DNA of 28,557 nucleotides from Phlegmacium glaucopus. Taxonomy: Eukaryota; Basidiomycota; Agaricomycetes; Agaricales; Cortinariaceae. Position 1 is the first letter of the stretch, and each line of letters opens with the position of its first letter. This document shows positions 1 to 10,361 of this stretch, piece after piece. A program made the position numbers and the translations under genes. Where the stretch lies: assembly GCA_015039465.1 (NCBI GenBank), contig MU130379.1, positions 202,491-231,047 on the forward strand, in the 5' to 3' direction. The notes beneath the pieces are model-generated. The model ran no database searches and had not been told where the DNA came from. It saw only the letters and a program-made list of their open reading frames with translations.

Positions 1-2549
1 TGATGTAAGCGACAAGAAGGAGGACTGAGAAGAAAATCATCATGGAAATTAGCCAAAGGACTACATGTAGATCTATCAGGATGTATGTTAACGGGTACAC
101 TTTTTTGACCTCTGGCATTTAGATTAGGATGTACGAAGTTACTGACGGGAACTGAGAACAAGTGACAGTATCGTTTACGTTCAGCTTAACCTTTAACAGC
201 AGTAGCTTCACCTTAGCGGTTTAGGAGACGTCTACCACTGTTACATTAGGCACCTTATTTGTGATGAAAAGGTCGTTTGGCAAGTAGAGGTGAGTACTAA
301 GATGTAAAGTCGTGAGAAGGAGACTAAAGGTCATGGGAATTGGAACAGGGTAACGTTTCAGGAAAACTTCGTAGGTTTAAAGCTTCGTCGTATTGACCTG
401 TAGGTTGAAAGTCAAATTCTACACGTTCACCTTCACTTGAACTGTGGTTACTTAAGTCTATGAGACAGCTTATACCGACCTTGAGTAAGTAGGGAAGTAG
501 GAGGTTGAGGTGTCTCAGACGTGAGTTATCGTGTACAAGAAGAGGTCCCTTTGCTAAGTTATAGAGAAGTAAGTTTAGGACTTGTGATAGTAAAAACGTT
601 CGTTCTTACGTAGACAGGTTCTTCATGACCAGACTAAAGAGTGGTAGGAGTTAAGGTCCTATTTGAAGAAGGTGGTTCCTCAATTAGCTTATCAGTCCCG
701 TCTACTACGGGACACCTTAGAGTTAGCACAGTCTGAGTAGGTCAGGTCATGGAGGTGGTTGTAAATCGTCGGTTAAACGTTTGACGACGTAGAGACCTCT
801 AACAAGTTCTGCGTATAAGAGAACATCCATTACTTAAAGTTGTAAGACGGTTTCACCCGAAGCAGACTATCTACGACGGTGTTGGACGACAGATGACGGT
901 ACTCCCTAGTGACCTTCACAAACAGATTTCAGTGGTGGTTTGTTGTGTCACTAAGGTGGTTTACCTCGTAGAGATAGTTCTTGTAGGGCTTCACAAGATA
1001 GGTGTCGTAGTTACCGTATGAACACAACGTAACCGTGAAGTAGGGTCTATTATTAACTACAAACGACCTATTGAACCTTGTATACACTTAAGGCCGGTTA
1101 TGACGTCTTACTCCACAGCAACTAAACTTATCCTTAAAACTTTGACCTCACTCGTCAAGACGGTGGAAGTTCTTCTTCACTACGATACGGACTATTACGT
1201 TGTGTTTCTCGATAAAAAAGAACTCGTGCGTGTCGTCGTCGTTAGCATAATGTCTGTTTACAAAAAGGTGTTGGTGGACGTGACACGTTTTTCTTGTAAA
1301 ACGATAATAACAACACTTGTCTGAGGTAGTGACGTAGTATATGACGGGAGACAGACAGTAACTTGTCTCGTCATAACCGACACTAGGACCGTCAGTAGAG
1401 AAGTTACAATATTAGTTCGACGAGTAATTCTTCAGACAAGGGTGGGTGACGTGGGGTTAACGGTCATTGAACACCGTATAGACGTTTTAGAGACTCGACG
1501 AAAGGGGTTCAGACTTCTTATACTAGTTAGTCTACTTCCGGTATCAGTATGTGAAGTAGGAGTCATTTAACAGCTAAGAGTATAGGTATCTATACACACT
1601 CAGAGCGGTTCTCTAGTTATGTTTATAGTACAAATTTCAGTAAGGTCTCTTGAGGACCACTTCATCCCAACGTCACCTTCTCTTACCATCGTTTCTCGTA
1701 GGATTCCCATATTGGACAGACGTAGAGAGGACGGAGAACATTTGTGTCAGAGGTGAGGACTAGTAAGAGGTCGTTTGGTTCTCGTAACGTACGGAGAAAC
1801 TTTCACCGTACAAGTTGTGGTAACTGACACGCATTTACTCGTTTCCTTCAACGTGGACCTTGGTGTCATTCTTCCCAAGCTTCTATTTTGGCGAGGGGAC
1901 TTCTACCACTTCGTTTTATGTCGGCTGGTTAACGTATCGGAAATACAGATCCGAAGGTGAAGAAACAGAAACATAGTATATGGGTTCAGACTCCTTTCAA
2001 GACTATACATCACAAAGACCGCAGTCCTAACCTAAGTAACTAAAATTTGGTTCGTCATTCTCGTCACAGGGACCAAAGTGGGGAGAGGTGTTGGAGTAGT
2101 CGTAACAGTAGACCTGGTTTCATGTGGTTAACGACTAGAAGGTTTACTTACCCTTCAGCCATTTGTCACCCAAAAAGTCGTACGTAATGTTTAAGTTTCT
2201 ATACTATCGTCGAAAGTTGACTAGGTTACATCGCACGTAGGTTCATGAGGAACTGAAGTAGTGCTAAGACCAGTAGTGCTTTGAGGTCTCAACACGCCAG
2301 TACCGGAAACATTTACATGAACACTTACATGGACTGTCGAAGTTGCCATCGTGTCTAAAGTTGTAACTATACTGTTAATACAGACCGTTAGTTAATTATT
2401 TAAAATTTTTTTTAAGTTCTATACGTCTCTTTGTGAATGAACCGTCTTTTTATTCCTAACATACCTTACTGTAGAGACAACAGTATACACACTGGTAAAA
2501 AGTGTTGGTGTGTAGGTAATAGTCCGGACGGTATGAAACCTATTGGTAA
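1..2549. mobile_element. Helitron helicase gene in mirror orientation (reversed, not complemented)
   Basis: Neither strand codes for anything recognisable here in the normal 5'->3' sense. Reading the + strand from right to left without complementing gives one continuous Helitron Rep/helicase reading frame of about 830 codons. Landmarks (window coordinates, translated right to left): VRYIHKYIYKGHDR at 2295-2336; Walker A AGGCGKT at 1260-1280; Walker B IIIWDEVPM at 1029-1055; FGGDFRQTLPVI at 906-941; HLKLKVGCPVMLLRNLD at 372-422, followed by ASKGLCNGTRL to 339; FAMTVNKSQGQSL at 138-176; then HGQLYVGLSRCTS. In the same reading a 57-nt intron (2383-2439) begins GTAAGT and ends CAG, and splices in frame to give AKHNCHINVE. 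The piece lacks the upstream HUH Rep domain, and its C-terminus runs off the window at base 1. One in-frame TGA (201-203) stands where an Arg codon is expected. The family call rests on the chain of conserved motifs in the correct order. Confidence 0.93.
201..203. other. Premature stop in the mirror-read Helitron frame
   Basis: Read right to left, the codons run PLR-TGA-RQFPIR. Related Helitron helicases have a run of Arg here, so CGA has probably become TGA. A CpG-to-TpG change makes sense only in the normal orientation, which suggests the element decayed before the sequence was reversed. Confidence 0.7.
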
Positions 2550-2660
2550 AAGATACAAAGAAATACTTACTGGATTGCAATTGTAATGATAAGATTTGTT
2601 GATTCTATTTTTCAATAAGAGTGTTCACTGTTAGGATATAAGACTTCGTCCACTGTTGTG
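2550..2660. other. Junction between mirror-oriented and normal DNA
   Basis: The mirror-read frame is convincing up to NGYPKYG (ending at 2549). Further right, in the same reading, there is an in-frame TAA and a possible intron acceptor (CATAG before AAAATGG), so the mirrored segment may continue to about 2640. From about 2665 the DNA reads as ordinary fungal transposon sequence. The exact breakpoint cannot be fixed by eye. Confidence 0.5.
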
Positions 2661-2677
2661 ATGCAGCCAGGGGTCCA

Positions 2678-2767
2678 GGGGGCAGAGCCCCCGGCAAGCC
2701 CTGAATCCGTGCTGGAGGTCGGCAAAGCGGAGCGGCGCCGTGCCAAAGGCACGGGTTCATGGCTTGT
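2678..2767 (+). repeat. GC-rich hairpins of a transposon end
   Basis: Two hairpins lie in tandem: GGGGG-cagag-CCCCC at 2678-2692 and CCGTGCC-aaa-GGCACGG at 2738-2754. The second runs into GGGTTCATGGCTTGT (2753-2767). A hairpin followed by nearly the same 15-mer recurs at 7133-7161, so this looks like the conserved terminus of a dispersed element. The element class is unknown. Confidence 0.55.
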
Positions 2768-4141
2768 ATATATGGAAAGATGAAAGAATGTAAGTACAAA
2801 ACAAAACAGACCATGATAAACTAGTGCAATGGATGCACGGAGAGGTAAGGAATGTGTATGTGAACCATGAAAGACCATGAGATTAGACAGTGGCTGTGTG
2901 AAGGTGTGGCTGTGAAGGAGTGAATATGGCTAAGTCCACTGCAGCTAATGAGAGTTGTAGATAGGTTGAAGTATGAAGTGTGAAGAGGGATGAGGATGCT
3001 TTGGATAGTTATGAGGATTGTAGAAGTGATGTGTGAGACATGTGTGAAGAGTAGGTGATATCATAGGACATGTGAATGATAGTGTGAGGGTTAATGACAA
3101 CCACAGATGAGAGTGCGAGTGATGATGGTAACCGCAAGGTATCTGCAAGTGTGATTATATACTGCAAAGTTGTTAAATCGCAAAAATAACCCATTTACCA
3201 ACCTAGAGGTCATATGGATCCTATCAACAGTCTTTTTCCGGTCTCGTAACCAGACCTTCAAACACTGCAGATGACAGTGATGAACATGCTGGTTCCCTGC
3301 CTTCATTTTTCGCATTTTTGGCAGCGACGTCGCTCTATGTCGCCTCTTACACTGACTATTTGCTGTTTTATTGCATTGATAAGTCTCTGGCTATTCGGTT
3401 GTCGCCCCTACTGTCCCAGAAGCTTCCTAAATGCCTTGGCTATATTTTGCTCGTACGATCACCCCCTTTTCTGGCAGTACCTGGACGACATTATGTGTTC
3501 TGCCTCCCTTTCACTCCCTTTCACCATTGGTCATGTGTATAGTCATGCTTTTCCATATTTGGTAATGCTCACTCGTCTAGGAGTTGTAGTTACACTATGC
3601 CAAATTGTTCTGTGTTGAATCGTCGTCGTTACCCTACCAGTCGCTCCTATCCAGCGACAATCACCGGATCAAGAAGTTCCTTAACACCATTGGGTATTTT
3701 AGGTCGCTGATCATTTATATTCTTTTATTTCTCTTCGGTTCCTTCAAACACTTTGTTTCCTTTATTTTTGATACATTTATCATCGCTCCTTGATCGCCCC
3801 TCTATATCACATGTCTCCTGCCAGTCCTCGGAGCGACGACCGGTCCTCTTTCATTTATCTCCCACTATCCCTGATGTTTTGTCTCCCCATTTTGCCTAGT
3901 CCCTCTTGGACTCCTGTTTCATCATTTTGATTTGTTTTATAGATACCCATGTGCAACTTAGCCATGTGATCTCCTCTACCTACTATAAAAACCTCCTGTA
4001 ATTTAGTTACAAAGGACAATAAGAAAGTATTCGCCTCTCTCCCCAGAGTATAGAATTAAGTCTTGTCATCGTCTCTCTCGTTGTTCGCCTTTGTTTCATT
4101 GTGTTTTTACTGCGAGTCGCCCATACAGCAACTATACTTCA
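2768..4141. other. No gene recognised; transposon-like noncoding DNA
   Basis: Open frames here are short, overlap on both strands and resemble no family I know. The left part (to about 3150) is rich in TGTGA/GATGA words. From about 3300 there are repeated GTCGC/GCGAC words, including the perfect palindrome AGCGACGTCGCT at 3323-3334. A TATAAAA at 3984-3990 followed by pyrimidine-rich sequence resembles the promoter part of an LTR, but no paired LTR, primer-binding site or target duplication was found. Confidence 0.4.
3984..3990 (+). promoter_or_regulatory. Possible TATA box of an LTR-like promoter
   Basis: TATAAAA lies in a CT-rich context with no gene downstream. It could be the promoter of a solo LTR or a chance match. 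Confidence 0.25.
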
Positions 4142-4274
4142 TCACTGCGTCGCCCCTTTGTCACTGCGTCGCCCCTTTGTCACTGCATCACCCCTTTGTC
4201 ACTGTGTCTCCCCTTCATCACTGCGTCGCCACTTCGTTACTTCATCACCCTTTCATCATTACATCACTCCTCAT
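4142..4274 (+). repeat. 19-bp minisatellite, seven copies
   Basis: Seven consecutive 19-mers start at 4142, 4161, 4180, 4199, 4218, 4237 and 4256. The consensus is TCACTGCGTCGCCCCTTTG. The first two copies are identical and divergence rises to the right. The overlapping open frames across it are by-products of the repeat. Confidence 0.9.
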
Positions 4275-4429
4275 TTCACTCATCTCATATCTCATCATCC
4301 TACCTTAGTTGGAACCTTTCTGCATATACTTGACTCAGTGTTTAGGCCATTGAAGCCCCAAGCTGCATCACACCCTCAGTTGGTACAGCACCTAGCGTAC
4401 TGACAGTATATCAACGGAGGTAGAAGTCA

Positions 4430-6595
4430 GTATAGTCTCTTGGCATATCCCTAACACTGCTCAATGGGATTGAGCTCACAGTGAAATTTCAGCAAAAATA
4501 TCACCCTTAATCCGAGTGCTTTCGCTTCTGTTTCAAGAATAGATTCCACCTTGGCAAAATTGGGCTGATTAAAGAGCAGACAACAACAGCAGCAGTTTGT
4601 TTTTCCAGGTAAGCAGTCAGAAAACTTCTTCCCACATTGTGCTTTTAAATTTGAGGCACTGTGAAACCCTCTCTCTTTCAAAATTTGAGCCATACCCTTG
4701 AATTGGCCAGTAACTCATTCTCAACAGTTGCTGGACAGTAAAACAGCTGCTCTTGTCTATTAAAAGTTCTGTTCACCATAGGAATTTTTTTCTTCAAAAT
4801 TTTCCCATCCTCTGCATACCATAACTTACCATCTTCCCCTACATCATTGACCTTGACCGTGAATTTTGCAGAGGGTCCTTTTGGCATTCACAATGCTGAT
4901 AAAGACCCTTCAGCCCTTTTAACATGAGTGGTTGCATTGTCAAAAATTAAAACATGATCTTCATTAGGGTAGTTCTCACTCAGAATTTCAGCTGCTTTTG
5001 CCAGATGGGTGTGAATGTTTTCATTTGTGAAATAACCTTCTCAATGTTTGCCAGCTCTGAAAAGAACTCACGCAGATTTGTTTCCATTGTGAGAATGCAT
5101 CCAACTGTATTCTGCAGAGACAAAATCGGCAACCATGAGTGAGTGACCTTCTCCTTTTGCATAAGGTTTCACATTTTCATGTTTGTGGATCCAGCGATGT
5201 GTCCTTCAGTCATGCATGTAGAATGTTGATTCATCATGATACCAAATTACCACATGGCAACCTCCTTCTGGTGGGCCTTCCCACACACCATCTTTAGAGT
5301 TAAATTTTGTAATGTGGTTGAGAAGGTCTCCAATGGCTGGCAAGAAAACACCATTGCAAAATGCAACAACATCTGGCCACTCATGTCTATCCACATACTG
5401 TCCTTTTAGATTGTAACCCCACCAGTAACCCATTTTTTTCATCCACAGTTGATCAGTTGAAAGGGATATTGTCTTTTTCTGCTTCAGTCACGCTAACATT
5501 TCAGGGTTGTCCAAAAATCTGACAATAGCCTTGGCACGAACTTTATTGGGTTTAAGTGATTGTGACTGGAGATGTATTTCTTGCATGAAATTGTCGTCGT
5601 CAATCAGTGACCATCCAGTTGTTTTCCAGTTACAGGTCAGGACCTCTTCATGGTCATCAATAAATGCCTGAACCCATTTGCGAAGATCACAAGCTTTTTT
5701 GTTGCCAGGTTTGTGTGATCCTTTTATTGCATATCCAAGAATTTGAGCTGTTTCAACAGAAGCAAGTGTCCATGAGCTTTTCATACTACTACCTTGCTGT
5801 CCTTTTTCAATGTGAATAAAATTCAGGCAAAAGGTATGCATATCTTTGAGGTGCTTCTTGGATTTTTTGTCCAGTTTTGGGTCCTTGTATGACTGACTTG
5901 CATCTTTTCAAGGAGGCTTTATAATGTCATGTAGGTCTTTTGCTGCTTCTTCAACCTGTTCAAGAGTTGGAGGAGGTATGAAGTATCCTCCTTTTTTATG
6001 TTTACCAGAAGTCTGAGTGTCCACATTATTTTCTGTGTTACTTTCCATGTCATCCTCACTCTAAGAATCATCAATTGGACCTCCCAATGACTGTAAGTCT
6101 TTGGAGTCCTTCCTTGTCCTGTTCTGGTTCTACTTGAGTGCTGATGTTGTCCATAGTCAACTGAAAAGACTGAAAATTTGCAGGGGAAACACATCCATCC
6201 AGAAAACATGGTTCTTTATAAAAATCAGGATCTGTTATGTTTTCAATAGACTCGGAACTGAAGGTACTGTATGTGTTGTCCAATGGTATCTGCAGAATGG
6301 TAACAAAAGCTGTAAAGTAAGTAGATAAATAACAACTTGCATTTTCTTTTTCCCTTGCTTCATTTTCTTCATTGCATGAGGCTTTGGCTACTTTTCTTTT
6401 TTTCTCACTAAGATTGACAAAGCCAAATAGGTTCACAGGAGGGTTATACTTGCGCTTTGTCATGAAACACATAAGTTGGAGAATTGAGTTTTTAAGATGC
6501 ATTGTGTCGTTTGATGTGTTCCGCATCTGCACTCTACATTTCCCATGGGGCACTCTCATATGGCCCATTTTGGGGAAATTGGTTTGCAACAACAA
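4430..6595 (-). pseudogene. Decayed DDE transposase of a basidiomycete DNA transposon
   Basis: This is a transposase of the fungal DDE family whose members carry HDESTFY, FDNATTH and FHCELNxIEQCWGYAKR signatures; it cuts and rejoins transposon ends. Fragments run from about 6595 (N-terminus) to 4430. WYHDESTFY has its first catalytic Asp in HDES at 5227-5238, FDNATTH lies at 4924-4941 (the DNATTH part), and CELNPIEQC at 4454-4480. The frame is broken many times. Between 5205 and 4960 two TGAs replace Arg in segments that read NGNKSA(stop)VLFRAG and (stop)EGYFTNENIH; another TGA precedes MPKGPS near 4888; and TAG replaces the Trp of CWGYAKR at 4451-4453. Several stops fit CGA-to-TGA, as expected from cytosine deamination or repeat-induced mutation. 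Terminal inverted repeats were not located. The element is inactive as it stands. Confidence 0.85.
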
Positions 6596-7320
6596 TTCTT
6601 AAATATAAATATCTATATTTTGTAGCAAACTGATTTAAATATTATCCTTCTTTGTGATGCCTCAAGGGAAATACACATTTTCTCTGCCAAATCCATCATG
6701 CTTGTCACAATTTTATCATGTGATGAAGACCAGATCATGTCCTGCCTACCTTAGGACGAGAAAACAAAGCTTAAGGGATCTTATGGAAGATGTTCTGTGT
6801 GTGTTCATGTATTGTATATAGACCATTCAGATGAGGGGAATAGAAAATGAAAATATCAGTACTTTAACTGAAAATTAAGTGAAAAGTGGATAAAATAAAA
6901 GAATTGGGAATTGTTAAGGCACAATAAGAACCTGGGAACCAAGTTGAATTCCAAGGCACTTATCAAAGATAAGCACCTTGCACCTATATACTACATGTGT
7001 GGGAGTTAATACAACTATATGTGGCTAGTACATAATAGAAGGCATGGGTGTGTTAAAGATAACAAGAATAGGAATTGATGTGTGACTGCAGTCAGTAGTT
7101 GTGTCAGAGACTTTGTGGGAGGGTAGAAAATACATGCTGGGGGCATGGGTTCGTGGCTTGTTTACAATTAATGGAAATGTTTGCAAAATATTCTTATGTA
7201 AATTTTAATAAGCAAAATGATACATTTCCACAATATTTACACAATTGGATTGCCTTATGAGAAAGTTCCAATAGGGTAAATATATCATTTGCAAGTGTTT
7301 GCAAAATGTAAACAATGATT
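6596..7320. other. AT-rich noncoding stretch with a transposon end
   Basis: No coding frame is recognised. It probably includes the flank of the DDE element. GTTTGCAAAAT occurs twice (near 7180 and 7298) in an AT-rich setting. Confidence 0.4.
7133..7161 (+). repeat. Second copy of the hairpin plus GGGTTCRTGGCTTGT end
   Basis: The arms CATGC (7133-7137) and GCATG (7143-7147) form a short hairpin running into GGGTTCGTGGCTTGT (7147-7161). That 15-mer differs by one base from the one at 2753-2767 and has the same orientation. Confidence 0.55.
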
Positions 7321-7377
7321 TTTCTTAGTTGTACATTCGTTGTACATAGTCGTGTCCGCGAAATCACCCAAAATCGC

Positions 7378-7733
7378 CCTCAGATGCACAAATTTTTAGG
7401 CACAAATTCGGACAGACCTGGTCATGTGACATCCTAAAAAGGCAATTTATTTATTTTTTCTGTCTGCGGACTTCGTATTTTGCGCTCTTCGACTCTTCTA
7501 ACAAGGAAGGCAAACTGTCACCGTTGCAACTTCCATTATAGCCTCATGTAGCAGTTGGACTTAGTGATTAAATAATGAGCCGCAGTTCTACTTAACTTGT
7601 CCTGACTTGGCAAAAATCTGCCCTCAAATACCCAAATTTTCGGACAAAGACCGCCAAAAGTATCCTCAATACCCAAATTTGTGGACACAGATTTGATGAT
7701 TTTTGGGCCTCAAATGCCCGAATTCGCGGACAC
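7378..7733 (+). repeat. Four degenerate promoter repeats, CCTCAAATNCCCAAATT..GGACA
   Basis: Related units occur at 7378-7415, 7622-7646, 7664-7688 and 7708-7733. Each begins CCTCA(A/G)AT, continues with an AAATT core and ends with GGACA. They precede the repair gene and could be protein-binding sites or remnants of a tandem repeat. Confidence 0.5.
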
Positions 7734-7969
7734 CACCCATCAGGAGCTTCCTGGGCTTAAGAGAGTCCGCAATATTGACGCGATGTGGTTTGAATCTCCG
7801 CACTTTATGTAAGCATTTTCTGACAGGGCGCGGTATAATAAACAGAATATATCGCGCTCGACTTCAACTGTTACGGACACATAGATATTCTAAATCCTTC
7901 ACAATCACTGCTGATGCTAGTCAGTTGTCACTGTGGCTCCCACAGGCTTTGACCGCGATAGTGTTGACA

Positions 7970-7975
7970 ACGCGT
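7970..7975 (+). promoter_or_regulatory. ACGCGT (MCB-type) box before the CtIP-like gene
   Basis: A perfect ACGCGT lies 11 nt before the ATG. ACGCGT is the site bound by the MBF G1/S transcription factor in yeasts, and fission yeast ctp1 is known to be cell-cycle controlled. Function here is inferred from position only, and the site may lie in the transcribed leader. Confidence 0.35.
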
Positions 7976-7986
7976 CAAGACCCAGG

Positions 7987-10361
7987 ATGAGCACAGAAGC
8001 AACTATTTACACAAGTGTCCAGCTACGCGAAAGGGACAAATTACTCTCAGACAAACATCAAAAAGAAATAGCCATCCTTGAGAGAAAGCTTCAGAAAGTC
8101 AAGGCCATTAACGACGAGACTGCCAAGCAGCTATTCGACGCGGTTAATCGAGGACGCAGGCTCGCTCGCTCCCTTGGGTTCGATGATGTATATGATGCAC
8201 AATTCACCATCGACTCCGTTGACCATGATATATCATTTCGCGCATGCTACGATCGCCTTCACAAACTGGATGATCAAGTATCTTCTGGAAAGAAGGAAAT
8301 GGCGACCTTGGAAACAAGATTGAGTAATGCTGAGGGAAAGGTAAAGGAATTGCAGATTGAGTTAGAAGAAGCACGGAGGTCGGACGGCAGGTGCTCAATC
8401 TTTGTTTATGCCTTCATTTCATTCTGAATCTATATATCAGGCTGAGGTCTATCGAATCTACCCTACGTGAACAGTTAAAGCGTTTAGACGAAAAGTACGA
8501 CGCCCTGAAAGACGTGAAAGAACGCGCGGCTGAACGTTACAAAGTCGATTTCAAGAAATGGCGAGCATTCAATGATTGGTTGTTTAAAGAGGACGCCGAA
8601 CATCACAAGGATCGGAACGAACCTGGAATTACTCTTGAGGAGAAGAAGAGGCGAGATAGAGCTAGTATTATGCGCAAAAAGCAGAAAATGATCGAGATCG
8701 GTCCTGACCTCGCCCGGCTTGAAGAAGAGTCAGAAGATGATAATAAGGGTACGTTTTCCATATTTTGACCATTCACAACAATGCTAATGAATATTTGAGC
8801 CAGCTTTAACAAATGCTGGTCGGCCCCCACCGCTAGGACGTATCGAAATGCATTCCAATAAAGAAAATGAAAGAACGCCAGTGCCACCGCACAAGAAACG
8901 TCGAATCTCAACTACTCCAAATTCCGAGAACCTGATCTCTTCTACTGCGAAAAGACACAACAGTCCGCCACCGACAACCCCCCCAGTGCTTCCTAATCCT
9001 CATCTGAAATCAGTCACTAATATGTCTGCACCCTCGTGTTCGCCCACGGTATTTCTCAATGCTCCTTCTACGATAAACATAGGCCAATCGTTAACAACTC
9101 GAGTGCCACTGACCTTCCATCCGATTCCAAGCACTTTGCACGTTCAAGGAGAACCCTCGTAAGCCTGATTTTTTTTCCCCAGACCCTCTTAGAAATGGCT
9201 AAGTGACGATCTAGGTCTACGCCGAGCCCTGTGAATGATAATAAACCAAACGCCTCACTTCAACATTCGCCTGCTCTCAAACGACCATATATACCTAGTT
9301 CCTCTGATACAGAGGATGACTCTCAAGGTTCTCATTGATTATCGTCTGATTCAATATCTATTGATCAAATTTATTCCTTTGTTCTAGCCGTGTACATGCC
9401 GATCAGTACTCCTGGAATGAATGGAGTGTTCAAAGTGCCCGCTCCGCCACCACCCAGCAACCCTTTAAAAACGGGTCTCATCGAGCAAAGTGGGGTGTTC
9501 AGATTTTCGATTCAACCGCAGCTTACTACTTCTTCAACCTCCTCGGTCATGCACTCTCGTTGGTCGGAGGCGCTGGGAGGCGAGGGTGCCGCCTCTGCGA
9601 AGAAGGATAAAGGAAAGTCACGGGAAGCTCAAAATGAGTTCGCTACGCCAGCCACAACCAGAACTAGTGGCCAGAGACGCATTGAAGATTACTCAGCCTT
9701 CAAAGGAAGGGGTAGATATCGAAAAGACGGAGAGACTAGTCGGTGCGTGGTTTGTTTCTTACTTTGATCCTGTCTTTCATGTATCTCCAGAGCTGGAGAC
9801 ACGACGATAAACGCACAATACACTATTGACCCTAATCAAAACGAAGGTTTGGACTACCAATATGATCTGGTCGTTAGGAATAAAGACGAAAGACGGAGAT
9901 TAGAGGCAGGTGATTGTGAATGTTGTCGCGAGGTAAACACGGAATATTCATTGATTTCATTTCGTTGCTAACATTGGCGTCAAAACTTACAGTATTACGA
10001 GGGGATTGGGCCTCTTCCTAGTCGGTTACAACCTCCACTTTGGCGTTCACCACCAGCCACGCCAGCTAGGCCATGCTTACGTCAATCTCATTCCCACTCT
10101 CCTCCTGGATCCCGAACGCGAAACGGTCCTACGCCACATCTTCATCGCCAATCAGACATTGAATCGCATAAGAAAGGAATTTCACGTCACCGGCATGCTT
10201 GGGGACGGGCGAATACCCCACCAGGATATTGGGATATAGGATTTCCTGATACACAAACGGTTGGGGATATTAATGAGAAGGCGAAGCAAATGCATAAGAG
10301 GAAGAAAACGGAGATTGACAAAGAGGCTGGAAATGAGGCGGGGAGATATCGACGGAGATGA
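7987..10361 (+). CDS. Sae2/Ctp1/CtIP-family DNA end-resection factor
   Basis: The protein activates the Mre11-Rad50-Nbs1 nuclease at DNA double-strand breaks in the nucleus. Exons are 7987-8390, 8441-8748, 8804-9158, 9215-9327, 9388-9742, 9791-9932 and 9993-10361; all six introns are GT-AG, 48-60 nt, and the joined frame is 681 residues. Residues 1-~230 are charged and coiled-coil-like, as expected for the N-terminal oligomerisation region. The middle is Ser/Pro-rich and unstructured, with a KKRR stretch. The C-terminal Sae2/CtIP domain is clear: VVRNKDERRRLEAGDCECC ends near 557, RHRHAW is at 624-629, and NTPPGYW..GFPDTQ follows. Thr634 matches the conserved CDK site of the family (human T847) and the TQ at 646-647 a checkpoint-kinase site. 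The ATG at 7987 is chosen because a stop at 7918-7920 closes the frame upstream with no earlier ATG. The gene looks intact. Confidence 0.9.

Noticed and set aside
1100..1960. Small forward open frames (74 and 61 codons) within the first 2.5 kb
   Set aside because: They lie inside the mirrored Helitron gene, have low-complexity composition and are accidental in this orientation.
2605..3315. Overlapping minus-strand open frames of 60-90 codons
   Set aside because: They run through GC hairpins and TGTGA-rich DNA, overlap each other in different frames and show no conserved motif.
4063..4403. Three overlapping forward frames of 80-100 codons
   Set aside because: They are the three frames of the 19-bp minisatellite, whose length is not a multiple of three.
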